Assembly: GCF_014654365.1 (NCBI RefSeq)
Contig: NZ_BNAY01000002.1
Coordinates: 868,001 to 932,000 of the forward strand
Length of the DNA stretch: 64,000 bases
Direction: 5' to 3'
From: Amycolatopsis oliviviridis
GTDB taxonomy: Bacteria > Actinomycetota > Actinomycetes > Mycobacteriales > Pseudonocardiaceae
Shown here: piece by piece, positions 16,737 to 25,778 of the stretch
Layout of the letters: each line of letters starts with the position of its first letter
Position numbering within the stretch: the stretch's first letter is position 1
Translations under genes and position numbers: made by a program
The notes under the pieces: model-generated
Told to the model about the DNA's origin: nothing
Seen by the model: only the letters and a program-made list of their open reading frames with translations
Databases searched by the model: none

Positions 16737-17351
16737 GTGAGCGTGCTCGGCAGGACACACCGCACCCAGGCCGAACGGCGTGCGCAGACCCGCACCGCCC
16801 TGCTCGACGCGACCATCGACTGCCTGGTCGACCTCGGGTACGCGCGCACCTCGGTGCAGGAGATCTGCGCCCGCGCCGGGGTCTCCAAAGGCGCCGTGCA
16901 GCATCACTTCTCCGCGAAGGCCGAACTCATGGCGGCCGCCGTCGAACATCTGACGGAGAAGCTGCGCGGACGGCTCGCGACGTCGATCACGGAACTCCCC
17001 GGCGGCGCCTCGGGGGTCGCGGCGGCGATCGACCTGCTGTGGGAGGGCTACTCGGGCACGCTGTCCACGGCCGCCACGGAACTGTGGGTCGCGGCGCGCA
17101 CCGACCCCGAGCTCCGCGCGGCGATCCGCCCGGTCGACAAGGCCTTGGGCCGCTCGACGCTGGAGCACATCACCGCGGTCGCCGGCGATCTGCCGAAGGA
17201 ACGCGCGGAGATCCTGTTCTGGCTGACCGTGAACCTCACCCGCGGGCTCGCGCTGGACGCCGAGCTCGGCGGCGATCCGAAGCGGCGGCGGCAATTGCTC
17301 GACGAATGGAAACGGGTCGCGGTCATGTTGTACGAGGACGCGTCCCCGTAG
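16737..17351 (+). CDS. TetR family regulator of acyl-CoA genes
   Basis: A 204-residue TetR regulator starting at GTG. The DNA-binding region spans about residues 10-65 with SVQEICARAGVSKGAVQHHFSAKAELMAAAVEHL. The C-terminal domain is of the type seen in fatty-acid-responsive repressors. It is divergent from the acyl-CoA dehydrogenase/racemase operon across a 104-bp gap containing a 30-bp dyad, so it probably represses that operon and itself and is released by an acyl-CoA. The ligand is inferred. Confidence 0.9.
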   Translation: MSVLGRTHRTQAERRAQTRTALLDATIDCLVDLGYARTSVQEICARAGVSKGAVQHHFSAKAELMAAAVEHLTEKLRGRLATSITELPGGASGVAAAIDLLWEGYSGTLSTAATELWVAARTDPELRAAIRPVDKALGRSTLEHITAVAGDLPKERAEILFWLTVNLTRGLALDAELGGDPKRRRQLLDEWKRVAVMLYEDASP

Positions 17352-17360
17352 TCTTCGACC

Positions 17361-18287
17361 ATGGGGAGATCGACGGCGTTCGCCGTACTGACCGCGGCCG
17401 TGCTCGTACTGACCGGCTGCGCGGCCGCACCGCCCGTCGCTCCGGCACCTCCGCCTTCGAGTCCTTTGACGCTGCGCGAAGCGCTCGGCGATCCCACGAC
17501 CGTGGACTTCTGCGGCCTGCTGGACCTGCCCGATCTCGACGACGCGCTCCCGCTGGAATCCAGGCCGTCACCAAGCATGGGCTCTTGCTCGTTCCGGACC
17601 AAGAACGCGCTGATCAGCTTCGGTTTCCCCGAGGACCGGGCACAGGAACGCCTGGCGGGCGCCACCCCGGTCGCCCGGCAGGACCTGAGCCGTGACCTGC
17701 GGGTGGTCCGCACGGACCTCGAGGGCCAGCCCCTCCTGCACCTCGTTTTCGCCGACGACTCCTCGATCCGGGTCGGCACGTTCTTCACCTCGCCCGGAAG
17801 CGCTTCCGAGGCGCTCACCGCGGCGACGAAAACCCTGGAAGGCGCCGTCCGCTCGCTCGTGGCGGGCAAGCAGGCGGCGCATCTCGGCTACCGCGAAAAC
17901 TCCCTGGCGCGACTGGACGCCTGCTCCGCCTTGTGGTCCGACGCCGAGGTCTCCGCCCGGCTGGGCACCGCGGTGGCCGGGAAGGGCGATCTGTCCCGGC
18001 ACCGGTGCTTTTGGGGCGAGCAGGCGGCGGACCGGCTCGTCCGGCTGGAGTTCGGTCTCGGCCCGCGCCCGAAGGCGGCGGCGAGCGTTCAAGAAGAGAC
18101 ACTGGGCGGGCGCAAGTCCTTCGTCCAAGAGATTTCCGGTGGCTGCACGGTGCGGACCAGCCACATCGAAGGTCCGGGCGCGAGCCGGAACCAGGTCGAG
18201 CACGCTCTTCTCGCCGTACAGGCACCGAACGCGTGCGACGTCGCCAGGGAATTGGCGAACGTCGCGTGGCCGAAACTCCCCGCGTAG
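17361..18287 (+). CDS. Secreted lipoprotein with two similar halves
   Basis: A 308-residue protein with a signal peptide and lipobox LTGC (Cys20), then a Pro/Ala spacer. Two segments share a layout: FCGLLDLPDLDDAL followed by GSCSF, and DACSALWSDAEVSARLG followed by HRCFWG. Each has a pair of cysteines about 25-35 residues apart. That arrangement resembles actinobacterial DUF3558-type lipoproteins, here possibly duplicated; this is a tentative link. It starts 9 bp after the TetR gene and may be co-transcribed. Function unknown. Confidence 0.8.
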   Translation: MGRSTAFAVLTAAVLVLTGCAAAPPVAPAPPPSSPLTLREALGDPTTVDFCGLLDLPDLDDALPLESRPSPSMGSCSFRTKNALISFGFPEDRAQERLAGATPVARQDLSRDLRVVRTDLEGQPLLHLVFADDSSIRVGTFFTSPGSASEALTAATKTLEGAVRSLVAGKQAAHLGYRENSLARLDACSALWSDAEVSARLGTAVAGKGDLSRHRCFWGEQAADRLVRLEFGLGPRPKAAASVQEETLGGRKSFVQEISGGCTVRTSHIEGPGASRNQVEHALLAVQAPNACDVARELANVAWPKLPA

Positions 18288-18390
18288 CACGCGCGTAAGC
18301 GGTTGACCAGAGCACAGGTGACACTTATCTCGTCGGCCGATCCGTGGTGGAATTCCTTGCTGGACAACAAAACCGGCGGAGGAGCCGACC

Positions 18391-19215
18391 ATGAGCGCGC
18401 CGCAGCAGCAGCCGTACCAGCCGAATGGCCCGTTCGGCGCAATGCAGCCCGTCCACACTCCCGTCGCGGCACCGCGTCCGCCGTCCGACGCCCGGCTCCC
18501 CCGGCTGTTCGCCGCGATGATGGGGGTTTTCGCCGGACTGCTGGTACTCATCGCGACCTTCCTCCCGCAGTCGACGTACGAACAGCTCTCCGAGGGCAAG
18601 ACGGTGTCGAAGTTCGCCGAGACCGGCTGGACGCGAAGCTTCGACATCGAGCCGTCGGCGGAGGAGAAAGAGTTCTACGACAAGACCCACGTCGCCCGCT
18701 ACGGCATCCCGCTGTCCGCCACCGCGCTGGTCCTGTTCGCCGGGGCGGCGGTGGGCTTCGCCTCGTACCGGCGCAGTTCGACCTCGCCCGCCGCGACGGC
18801 GTCGAGGACCCTGCTGGTCGCCGGCGGGGCGGGGACCGCGATCGGCGTCTGGATGCTCGGCATGGACATCTCGGCGAGCCTGAGCTTCGGACAGGACACC
18901 GGCCGCTTCGTCTCGCGCTACGGGACCGGGAGCGGATTCTGGATCCTGCTCGCGGGCGGGCTCGTGGCGTTGCTCACCGTCGGACTGGCGATCTTGGCCA
19001 ACCGGCGTGAACCGGCGGTGCCCCAGCAGGCCCCTTACCCGGCCGCCTTCGTCCCTTACGCGCCCGGCGTCCCTCAGCAGCAGCAACCGCCGCCATCACC
19101 GCAGGCCTACGAGCCGGCGCCGCCACCGCCGACGCCTCCCGCGGGATCCGCGTTGCAGCAGCAGGACATCCTGCGCCCGTCTCCCGACAATCCGCCCACG
19201 CCCGGCAATATGTGA
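18391..19215 (+). CDS. Four-helix membrane protein with Pro/Gln-rich ends
   Basis: A 274-residue protein, ATG preceded by GGAGGAG. A Gln/Pro-rich cytoplasmic N-terminus (1-33) leads into TM1 (about 38-58), an extracytoplasmic loop, and three more helices near 107-127, 141-160 and 183-203. The C-terminal 65 residues are a low-complexity Pro/Gln/Ala tail. Nothing identifies a catalytic site. Such proline-rich four-helix proteins are common in actinobacteria and uncharacterised. It stands alone between the lipoprotein gene and GabD2. Confidence 0.8.
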   Translation: MSAPQQQPYQPNGPFGAMQPVHTPVAAPRPPSDARLPRLFAAMMGVFAGLLVLIATFLPQSTYEQLSEGKTVSKFAETGWTRSFDIEPSAEEKEFYDKTHVARYGIPLSATALVLFAGAAVGFASYRRSSTSPAATASRTLLVAGGAGTAIGVWMLGMDISASLSFGQDTGRFVSRYGTGSGFWILLAGGLVALLTVGLAILANRREPAVPQQAPYPAAFVPYAPGVPQQQQPPPSPQAYEPAPPPPTPPAGSALQQQDILRPSPDNPPTPGNM

Positions 19216-19245
19216 AAGTTATTCATATCAGCGGTGGACAGTCTC

Positions 19246-19260
19246 CATACCGGCGGTATG
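19246..19260. promoter_or_regulatory. 15-bp palindrome upstream of gabD2
   Basis: CATACCG-G-CGGTATG is a perfect dyad with one central base, 71 bp upstream of the gabD2 ATG. It has the size of a TetR- or GntR-type operator. No regulator gene lies next to it. Confidence 0.5.
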
Positions 19261-19331
19261 CTGTACTCGTCGGTAACACCTGGGCTCTGCGTGGCGCCTC
19301 CCGGCTCCGCGCGGCATGGAACGGAGACGGC

Positions 19332-20942
19332 ATGACGAGCACGACACCGGCGAACGCGAGCCACACCGAAGGACCGTCCACCATCGGCGGCGTCCCCGGC
19401 GCCCCGGCCATGACGAGGGCGGAACGGCTCGTGCGGCGGGTCGTGGGCGGCGCGGATTCCGCGCCGGTCCAGATGCGCGCCCCGTTCACCGGGCAGCCGA
19501 TCGCGACCCTCCCCCAGGCCACCGACGCCGACGTCCGAGCCGTGTTCGACCAGGCCCGGGAAGCGCAGCGCTCGTGGGCCGACCGGCCGGTCGAAGACCG
19601 CCAGCGCATCCTGATCCGCCTGCACGACCTGGTCCTGAAGCGGCAGGAAGAGGCGCTCGACCTCGTGCAGATAGAGGCGGGCAAGGCACGGATGGACGCC
19701 TTCGACGAGGTCAGCGCCACCGCGCTCGTGGCCTCCTATTACGGCAAGCACAGCGCGAAGATCCTTTCGCCGCGTCGCGCCGCCGGGCTGATCCCGGTGC
19801 TGACGAAGGTCGGCGAGCTCCGGCATCCCAAGGGTGTCGTCGGGATCATCTCGCCGTGGAACTACCCGCTCGCGCTGACCGCGATGGACGTCCTGCCCGC
19901 GCTCGCGGCGGGCAACGCCGTCGTGCAGAAGCCGGACAACCAGACCGCGCTCTCGGCGCTGTGGCTGCAGGAGCTCGCCGAGGAGGCCGGGCTGCCCGCC
20001 GGGGTCTGGCAGATCGTGCTCGGCCGGGGTTCGCGGATCGGCGACGCGCTGGTCGAGGAGTCGGACTACCTGTGCTTCACCGGATCCACGCCCACCGGCA
20101 AGGGTCTGGCCGCGCGGGTGGCGGAGCGGCTGACGAGCTACTCGCTGGAACTCGGCGGCAAGAACCCGATGATCGTGCTGCCCGACGCCGACATCGCCAA
20201 GACCGCCGCGGGCGCGGTGACCGCGTGCTTCTCCTCCGCGGGCCAGCTCTGCGTGTCGGTCGAGCGGATCTACGTCCACGAGTCGATCCGCGAGGAGTTC
20301 ACGCGGGCCTTCGTCGCGAAGACGGCGGCGGTGCGGCTCGGGGGCGCACTGGATTACCAGGCGCAGATGGGCTCCCTGACCTCGGAAGACCAGCTGGCGA
20401 CGGTGTCGGCGCATGTCGAGGACGCCCGGTCCAAGGGCGCGACGGTGCTCACCGGCGGCAAGGCCCGGCCCGACCTCGGCCCGCTGTTCTACGAGCCGAC
20501 CGTGCTCACCGACGTCACCGAGGACGTCAAGCTGTTCGCCGAGGAGACCTTCGGGCCGGTCGTGTCGATCTACGGCTACACCGACGTCACCGAGGCGATC
20601 GAGCGCGCGAACGACACGAAGTTCGGGCTGAACGCGAGCGTGTGGTCGCGCAACGGCCGGGCGGGCTGGGAGGTCGCGGCACGGCTGAAGGCGGGGACCG
20701 TCAACGTCAACGAGGGTTTCGCGGCGACCTTCGGGACCGTGGGGCTGCCGATGGGCGGGATGAAGGAGTCCGGTGTCGGACGGCGCAACGGCGCCGAAGG
20801 GCTGCTGAAGTACACCGAGGCCCAGGCGATCGCGGTGCAGCGCGGGATGCCGCTGCGCCCGGGCAAGGGAATCCCGCCGAAGCTGTGGGCGCGGAGCCTG
20901 AGCTTGAGCCTCAAGGCGCTTCGCCGCCTCCCGCGCCGCTGA
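19332..20942 (+). CDS. gabD2: Succinic semialdehyde dehydrogenase (GabD2-like)
   Basis: A 536-residue aldehyde dehydrogenase. Visible family features are GVVGIISPWNYPLALT, CFTGSTPTGKGLA at the cofactor loop, ELGGKNPMIV with the general-base Glu, and SSAGQLCVSVERIYV with the catalytic Cys. The N-terminus and the C-terminal extension after KYTEAQAIAVQRGMPL match the mycobacterial GabD2 group, which oxidises succinic semialdehyde to succinate with NADP+. The ATG at 19332 follows GGAG by 5 bp; the open frame upstream is not protein-like. A palindrome lies in its promoter region. Confidence 0.88.
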   Translation: MTSTTPANASHTEGPSTIGGVPGAPAMTRAERLVRRVVGGADSAPVQMRAPFTGQPIATLPQATDADVRAVFDQAREAQRSWADRPVEDRQRILIRLHDLVLKRQEEALDLVQIEAGKARMDAFDEVSATALVASYYGKHSAKILSPRRAAGLIPVLTKVGELRHPKGVVGIISPWNYPLALTAMDVLPALAAGNAVVQKPDNQTALSALWLQELAEEAGLPAGVWQIVLGRGSRIGDALVEESDYLCFTGSTPTGKGLAARVAERLTSYSLELGGKNPMIVLPDADIAKTAAGAVTACFSSAGQLCVSVERIYVHESIREEFTRAFVAKTAAVRLGGALDYQAQMGSLTSEDQLATVSAHVEDARSKGATVLTGGKARPDLGPLFYEPTVLTDVTEDVKLFAEETFGPVVSIYGYTDVTEAIERANDTKFGLNASVWSRNGRAGWEVAARLKAGTVNVNEGFAATFGTVGLPMGGMKESGVGRRNGAEGLLKYTEAQAIAVQRGMPLRPGKGIPPKLWARSLSLSLKALRRLPRR

Positions 20943-20952
20943 TCCCCTCCAT

Positions 20953-21014
20953 GCGTTTCGTCCTCTGAATGCGGTACTTGCACACGCAAGGAACGCGTTC
21001 AGAGGACGAAACGC
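20953..21014. repeat. Family 2 palindrome at a convergent junction
   Basis: Arms at 20953-20973 and 20994-21014 are inverted copies with one mismatch in 21; the core is GCGTTTCGTCCTCTGAA. The loop is 20 nt. The element exactly fills the gap between the gabD2 stop and the stop of the opposite LAL regulator. Related copies occur at 33206-33310, 41852-41913 and 49031-49052. Confidence 0.85.
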
Positions 21015-21015
21015 G

Positions 21016-24000
21016 TCAGGAGGAAGAGGTCGGGGCGGCCAGCAGACCCCGGTCGTAGGCGATCGCGACGGCCTCGGCCCGTCGGCTCGCGCCGAGTTTC
21101 GCCATCACGCGCGAAAGATGGACGCTCACCGTCTTCTCGCTGATGTACAGCTCCTCGCCGACCTGCCGGTTGGTCCGGCCGAGCGCGACGCGCTCCAGCA
21201 CGTCCCGTTCGCGGTCGGTGAGCGGATCGACGACGTCCCGACGCGGCGCGGCCGGCTCCCCGGGCAGCTCGACGCGTGCCCGGTGACCGAGTTCCCGGAC
21301 GGCATCGCGCAACGGGCACGCGTTCAGCCGATCGGCCACCGCGTGCGCGGCCAGCAGCTCCGACGCCGCGAGCTCGGTGTCGCCATCGGAAGCAAGCAGG
21401 GCCTTCGCGTGCTGTAAGCGGCACATGGCCTGCTCGTACACGGCGCCGTACCCGAACGCCTCGACCGCTTTGGCCCACAACGCCGGATCGCCCGCGCCGC
21501 CCAGGCAGCTGCCGAGCGCTTCCAGCCGGGCGAGCCAGGCCACCGCCTCCGGCCCCAGCGACACCGAACGCGGGATGCCGTGTTCGGCGCAGTGGCGTCC
21601 GTGGGCGAGCAGCTTCTCGCCCGACGCCACGGCGGCCTCGACGGTCGCCAGGTCCCCGCGCACCCGGGCCGCGGCGGCCTGCGCGACAGCGGCCGCGAGG
21701 CCGTGCACGCTGATCCTGATCCCGCCGAGGACCGCGGGTTCGATCTCTTCGAGCCAGTCGATCAGCTCGATCGCCTCCCGCACCGCGCCCGCGTGGTCCC
21801 CTCGCCACGACGCGAGCTGGATGGCGGCGTCCCCCGACGCGAGCGCGATCGAATAGTCGGCTTTCCAGTGCTGCCGCAGGCTGGGCAGGATCTTGTCCGC
21901 GTCCGCGAACCGGCCCCAGCCGACGACGAACTGCGCCCAGATCCCCAGGAACCGCCCGGCCACGACACTGGAGACACCCCGGGCGGCCCGGCCCGCGTCG
22001 TCGTCTTCCGGCCAGTCCCCGCTGACGTACCGCAGCATGAGGTGCTTGGTCCGCAGCTCGATCCCGAACGAACTCCAGGTCAGCCCGGTTTCCTTGGCCC
22101 GGCTGATGCCCTTGGCGTAGTACTTCAGCGCGGAGTGGATCTCGGCCCTGTCGTCGTAGCTCAGCCCGAGGAAGTGCAGCGCCCGCAGCTCGCCGTTGAG
22201 GGCGCCGGAATCCCTGGCCTTCCGTTCGGCCTGGCGCAGCCGCTCCCGCGCCTCCTCGACGTCGCCCGCCGAATCGGCCAGCGTCCCGAGCGAGACCAGC
22301 GCGGCCGCTTCCGCCCCGCCCGCGCCGACGGCCCTGGCGTCGGCGACCGCGGCCAGCGCGCACTGCAGCGCCTCTTCGTGCCTGTCGATCAGCCGCAGGA
22401 TCCCCGCCCTGGTGGCGAGCACCCAGGCCCGCGCGGAACTCGCCTCGGTGTGTTCGACCAGCTCCCAGGCCTTGTCGATCGCCTCGAGGACCTCATCCAG
22501 GGTGCCGTCGACCGACAGCAGCGCCTCCGCGTGCCGCCGCCAGACCTTCGCGGACCGCTCGTTGCCGGTGTCCGGGCCGAGGGCCTCGGTCGCGGACCGC
22601 GAATAGGCGACCGCCCGCTCCGGCTCCCCCGACGTGCTCGCGAAGTACGACGCCTCGTGCAGCAGCCGCAGCTCGTCGACGTCCGACGGCCGGTCCGCCG
22701 CGGGTACGGCGTCCCAGATGGACAGTGCCTGCTCGACGTGCCGCAGCGCGGCGCCGGGCGCGCCCAGCTTCTCCGCCTCGTCCATCGCGCGCAGCAACGC
22801 GGCCAGCGCGGTGACGAAATCCTTGCTCTCCAGGCTGTGGTGCGCGAGCCGCGCGTCCTGGCCACGGCCCTGCGTCCGGGTGCGGATCCGCGTCGCGTAG
22901 GCGGCGTGCATGCGCACCCGCTCCCCCGGCAGCAGATCCCCGTAGACCGCTTCCTGCAGCAACGCGTGGCGAAAGGTGTAGAAACCGTTCTCGATCACCA
23001 GCACGTGATGCTGCACCGCCTCGCGCAGTGCCTCGTCGAGTTCGAGTTCGTCCAGTCCGGAGATCTCGGCGAGGGCGGCGTGCGCCACCGAGTCCTTGGC
23101 GACCGAGACCACGCGCAGGATCCGGCGCGTGATCGGGGAAAGCTGCTCCACCCGCGCGAGGAGTACTTCGGCCAGCCCTGCCGGGAGCTCGCGGCAGTCT
23201 TTCGCGGACGCGAGCAGCTCCTCGACGAAGAACGGATTGCCCTCGGACCGGGCGACGATGTCGGCGATCATGTCCTGGCCGATCGGCTCGTCGGCCAGTG
23301 CCTCGACGAACGCGCGCGCGTCCTCCGCGCCGAACGGCTTGACCTCGACGCGTTCGACCGCGCCCAGGCGCACCACCTCCGACAGCAGCGCCCGCAGCGG
23401 ATGCCGCCGGTGGACGTCCTCCTCGCGATAGCTCGCCACCACCAGCAGCCGCTGGGTGCGCAGCCTCGTCAGCAGGAAGGACAGCAGGTTCCGGGTGGAG
23501 CCGTCGGCCCAGTGCAGATCCTCCAGCAGGATGACCACGGGCCGGCGCTGAGCGATGACGGTCAGCACCCCCAGTACCGCGTCGAACAGCTGGAGCTGGC
23601 CGAGGTCCTGTTCGGGCCCGAGCCGTTGCGTCGACACCTGTTCGCTCGCGGTGAGCTGACCGTCTTCGATGGCGGGGTACTCCTCCGCCTGCTGCATCTG
23701 CGGGAGCAGCCTGCCCAGCGCCGGCCGGGCCCGGACCGCGGCCGTGACCGCGGGATCGGACGTCGTCGCCAACGGCGCGAGGGCCTCGGCGAACGGAAGA
23801 TAAGGAAGACCGCCCTCATGGACGTCGATACAGCGCCCTGTCAGCACCAGGGCGCCCGCGCCGGCGGTGACCTCGCCGAGCGCGGTCAGGAGACGGGTCT
23901 TGCCGACCCCGGCGTCACCGGAGAGCAGCACCGCGCCGGCCTCGGCCCGTTCTGCACGGGCGAAGGCGGCGCGGAGCTGCCGCATCTCCTGAGTGCGGGC

Positions 24001-24042
24001 GACGATCGGGATACCGGAGCCAAGACGGGGCACGAGGTGCAT
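21016..24042 (-). CDS. LAL-type LuxR family transcriptional regulator
   Basis: A 1008-residue regulator with an N-terminal AAA ATPase (Walker A GDAGVGKT at 42-49; Walker B VVILLEDLHWAD at 169-180), a long helical TPR-like middle, and a C-terminal LuxR helix-turn-helix containing LTDRERDVLERVALGRTNRQ and SEKTVSVHLSRVMAKLG. Large ATP-binding LuxR regulators usually activate catabolic or antibiotic gene clusters in response to a small molecule. No obvious target operon is adjacent, and the small minus-strand gene just upstream may share its transcript. The target is unknown. Confidence 0.93.
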   Translation of the reverse strand: MHLVPRLGSGIPIVARTQEMRQLRAAFARAERAEAGAVLLSGDAGVGKTRLLTALGEVTAGAGALVLTGRCIDVHEGGLPYLPFAEALAPLATTSDPAVTAAVRARPALGRLLPQMQQAEEYPAIEDGQLTASEQVSTQRLGPEQDLGQLQLFDAVLGVLTVIAQRRPVVILLEDLHWADGSTRNLLSFLLTRLRTQRLLVVASYREEDVHRRHPLRALLSEVVRLGAVERVEVKPFGAEDARAFVEALADEPIGQDMIADIVARSEGNPFFVEELLASAKDCRELPAGLAEVLLARVEQLSPITRRILRVVSVAKDSVAHAALAEISGLDELELDEALREAVQHHVLVIENGFYTFRHALLQEAVYGDLLPGERVRMHAAYATRIRTRTQGRGQDARLAHHSLESKDFVTALAALLRAMDEAEKLGAPGAALRHVEQALSIWDAVPAADRPSDVDELRLLHEASYFASTSGEPERAVAYSRSATEALGPDTGNERSAKVWRRHAEALLSVDGTLDEVLEAIDKAWELVEHTEASSARAWVLATRAGILRLIDRHEEALQCALAAVADARAVGAGGAEAAALVSLGTLADSAGDVEEARERLRQAERKARDSGALNGELRALHFLGLSYDDRAEIHSALKYYAKGISRAKETGLTWSSFGIELRTKHLMLRYVSGDWPEDDDAGRAARGVSSVVAGRFLGIWAQFVVGWGRFADADKILPSLRQHWKADYSIALASGDAAIQLASWRGDHAGAVREAIELIDWLEEIEPAVLGGIRISVHGLAAAVAQAAAARVRGDLATVEAAVASGEKLLAHGRHCAEHGIPRSVSLGPEAVAWLARLEALGSCLGGAGDPALWAKAVEAFGYGAVYEQAMCRLQHAKALLASDGDTELAASELLAAHAVADRLNACPLRDAVRELGHRARVELPGEPAAPRRDVVDPLTDRERDVLERVALGRTNRQVGEELYISEKTVSVHLSRVMAKLGASRRAEAVAIAYDRGLLAAPTSSS

Positions 24043-24105
24043 TCTTGCCTACCGGACCGACAACTTCGCCTGGGTTTTCGCCGAGAGCTTCATCGCACTC
24101 GACCT

Positions 24106-24321
24106 CTACCGGGTGATCTCGCCGCTGCGGGCGGGCACCTGTCCGGCCTCGCGGCGCTGCTGGGCGGGCACCCGGACGTCGGCGCGCTGGGCGCGGATCC
24201 GCTTGCCTGCCCGGCGGGCCCGATCGACCCACACGCTGCGGCCCGCTCGCTGAAGCTCTTCGCGGCGGTAGTCGACCTCGGCCAGTACCGCGGTGAGCAG
24301 AGCGTCGTTCGTGTTCATCAT
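24106..24321 (-). CDS. Small hypothetical protein upstream of the LAL regulator
   Basis: A 71-codon ORF with AAGGGG just upstream of two consecutive ATG codons (24321 and 24318). It begins MMNTNDALLTAVLAEVDYRR and continues as a highly basic helix-rich sequence (RARRAGKRIRAQRADVRV). The first 30 residues look genuinely protein-like; the arginine-rich remainder is what GC-rich noise also produces. It ends 63 bp before the LAL regulator start on the same strand and may be a leader gene of that transcript. No family recognised. Confidence 0.45.
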   Translation of the reverse strand: MMNTNDALLTAVLAEVDYRREELQRAGRSVWVDRARRAGKRIRAQRADVRVPAQQRREAGQVPARSGEITR

Positions 24322-24418
24322 TTTCCCCTTAGGAACTCACTGCCTTGTTCGGTAGTGATCAGATTCGTCCTGAGGGGTGCCCTGAGGCATCGGGTGATCA
24401 CCTACACCCGGACGTGAT

Positions 24419-24468
24419 TCGACCCCTTACGCCGGCCCATCCCCTGCTCGGGGGGCGTAAGGGGTCGA
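24419..24468. repeat. 15-bp-arm hairpin downstream of the DUF397 gene
   Basis: Arms TCGACCCCTTACGCC (24419-24433) and GGCGTAAGGGGTCGA (24454-24468) are perfect, and the 20-nt loop has its own CCCC/GGGG stem. It starts 12 bp past the DUF397 stop and probably terminates the XRE-DUF397 transcript. Its sequence differs from the other families. Confidence 0.7.
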
Positions 24469-24480
24469 GTCTCAGTGTCT

Positions 24481-24690
24481 CTAGGCGTGAGCCGGGCCAC
24501 TCGGGCGCACCGCGCCGAGCAGCCCGCTCCAAGCCTGTGGCGACAGGCGGAAGGCACCACCCTCAGGGTCCTTGGAGTCCCTCAGGGCGGCACCGGAACC
24601 GGTGAAGGCGACCTCGACACAGTCGTTGCCGCCACCACTGTGGCTGCTCTTGAACCACCGGGCCTGGGAAAGATCATCGTTGGGCGTCAT
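24481..24690 (-). CDS. DUF397 protein
   Basis: A 69-residue DUF397 protein with the family pattern ARWFKSSHSGGGNDCVEVAF near the start, RDSKDPEGGAFRLSPQAW in the middle and a short tail. ATG at 24690 is chosen because AAGGAG lies 8 bp upstream; a GTG 9 bp earlier overlaps that site. DUF397 proteins are usually encoded next to an XRE/DUF5753 (Scr1-type) regulator, as here with a 12-bp gap, and form pairs that affect development and secondary metabolism in streptomycetes. Toxin-like behaviour has been proposed for some; not shown here. Confidence 0.93.
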   Translation of the reverse strand: MTPNDDLSQARWFKSSHSGGGNDCVEVAFTGSGAALRDSKDPEGGAFRLSPQAWSGLLGAVRPSGPAHA

Positions 24691-24702
24691 GCTCCCCACT
24701 CC

Positions 24703-25590
24703 TTACTCGTTTCCGGGGACTTTCTTCGGCAGGGCGGCCTCTTCGGCGAACCTGCCGGCGGCCTCGGCGATCACCTCGACCGAGTCGTCCGGCTTCAACG
24801 CGGCGGCACGGAGATGGTCGAACATCAACGCGTATCGCCGGACGTCCGGGGGTTCCTCCAGGTAGAGCCCGCTGGAGGTGCTGTCGACGTAGACCACGTC
24901 GGTGTCGGCCAGTTCGGGGAAGCCCATGATGAGGAACGGACCCTCCATCCCGGGATGGGCACCCGCGCCGAACGGCACGATCTGGACGGTCACGTTCGGC
25001 TGCGCCGCCATCGTGACCATCCGGTACAGCTGTTCCGCCATCACCTCGGCGCCGTCGACCGTGCGATGCAGGATCGCTTCGTCCATCACGGCCCAGTACT
25101 CCGGGGGCGAGGGGTCGGTCAGCAGCTCCTGCCGCGCCATCCGCGCCGCCACCCGGCGCCGGATCTCGGCGTCCTCGGCGTCGGGCCGCATCGCCCTGAT
25201 CACGGCCTTGGCGTAGCGCTCCGTCTGCAACAGGCCCGGCACCAGCAGTGCCTGGAAGGCCCGCAACGAACTCGCGTCCGCCTCCAGGCCGACGAAGGTG
25301 CCGGTGAACACCTCGTTGTACGCGTGCCACCAGCCGCGTTTGCGGGCTTCCCTGGCCAGCTGGACGAGTGCTTCCTGCTCGTCGCCCGCGATGCCGTACA
25401 GCTCGAGCATGTCGCGCGCGTCGCGCGGGGTGACACCGACGTGCCCGGTCTCGATGCGGCTGACCTTCGACGCCGAGCATTCGAGCTTCTCGCTGACCTC
25501 GTCGATGGTGAGGTCGGCCGCCTCACGCAATCGCCTCAGCTCGCTCGCCAGCCGACGGCGGCGCACGGTGGGTCCCTGACCCCTCGTCAT
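24703..25590 (-). CDS. XRE family regulator with DUF5753 domain
   Basis: A 295-residue protein. ATG at 25590 follows GGAGG by 7 bp; the open frame upstream encodes no family sequence. The N-terminal helix-turn-helix (about 10-70) contains LRRLREAADLTIDEVSEKLECSASKVSRIE, split here only by normal loops. The DUF5753 domain (about 105-280) contains LLVPGLLQTERYAKA and VTVQIVPFGAGAHPGM. This is the regulator half of an XRE/DUF397 pair; relatives bind palindromes in their own promoter. A CTGCAA/TTGCAG dyad 155 bp upstream is a candidate site. Confidence 0.93.
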   Translation of the reverse strand: MTRGQGPTVRRRRLASELRRLREAADLTIDEVSEKLECSASKVSRIETGHVGVTPRDARDMLELYGIAGDEQEALVQLAREARKRGWWHAYNEVFTGTFVGLEADASSLRAFQALLVPGLLQTERYAKAVIRAMRPDAEDAEIRRRVAARMARQELLTDPSPPEYWAVMDEAILHRTVDGAEVMAEQLYRMVTMAAQPNVTVQIVPFGAGAHPGMEGPFLIMGFPELADTDVVYVDSTSSGLYLEEPPDVRRYALMFDHLRAAALKPDDSVEVIAEAAGRFAEEAALPKKVPGNE

Positions 25591-25744
25591 CACGGCACCT
25601 CCACAAGCTGTCCGAGCAACACCGATCACGACGCGGCGAGGAGAACAGTGTTCAGTAACCCCGCACGAAGCACATCTAACCAGCCCGGGACACATTCGGT
25701 GAGATGGTCACACGACCATTTTCCGACGCGGCCGGTCTTTCATC

Positions 25745-25757
25745 CTGCAATTTGCAG
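25745..25757. promoter_or_regulatory. 13-bp dyad upstream of the XRE gene
   Basis: CTGCAA-T-TTGCAG is a perfect 6-bp dyad around one base, followed by a partial TTGTGCAA-type repeat near 25779. It lies between the XRE gene and the weak small ORF to the right. Scr1-type regulators commonly bind such sites, so it is a candidate operator. Confidence 0.45.
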
Positions 25758-25778
25758 ATTGCCGTTGTAGGTTGAGCA

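Noticed and set aside
20953..21014. Attachment site or IS terminal repeats
   Set aside because: No integrase, transposase or target duplication is visible anywhere in the window.
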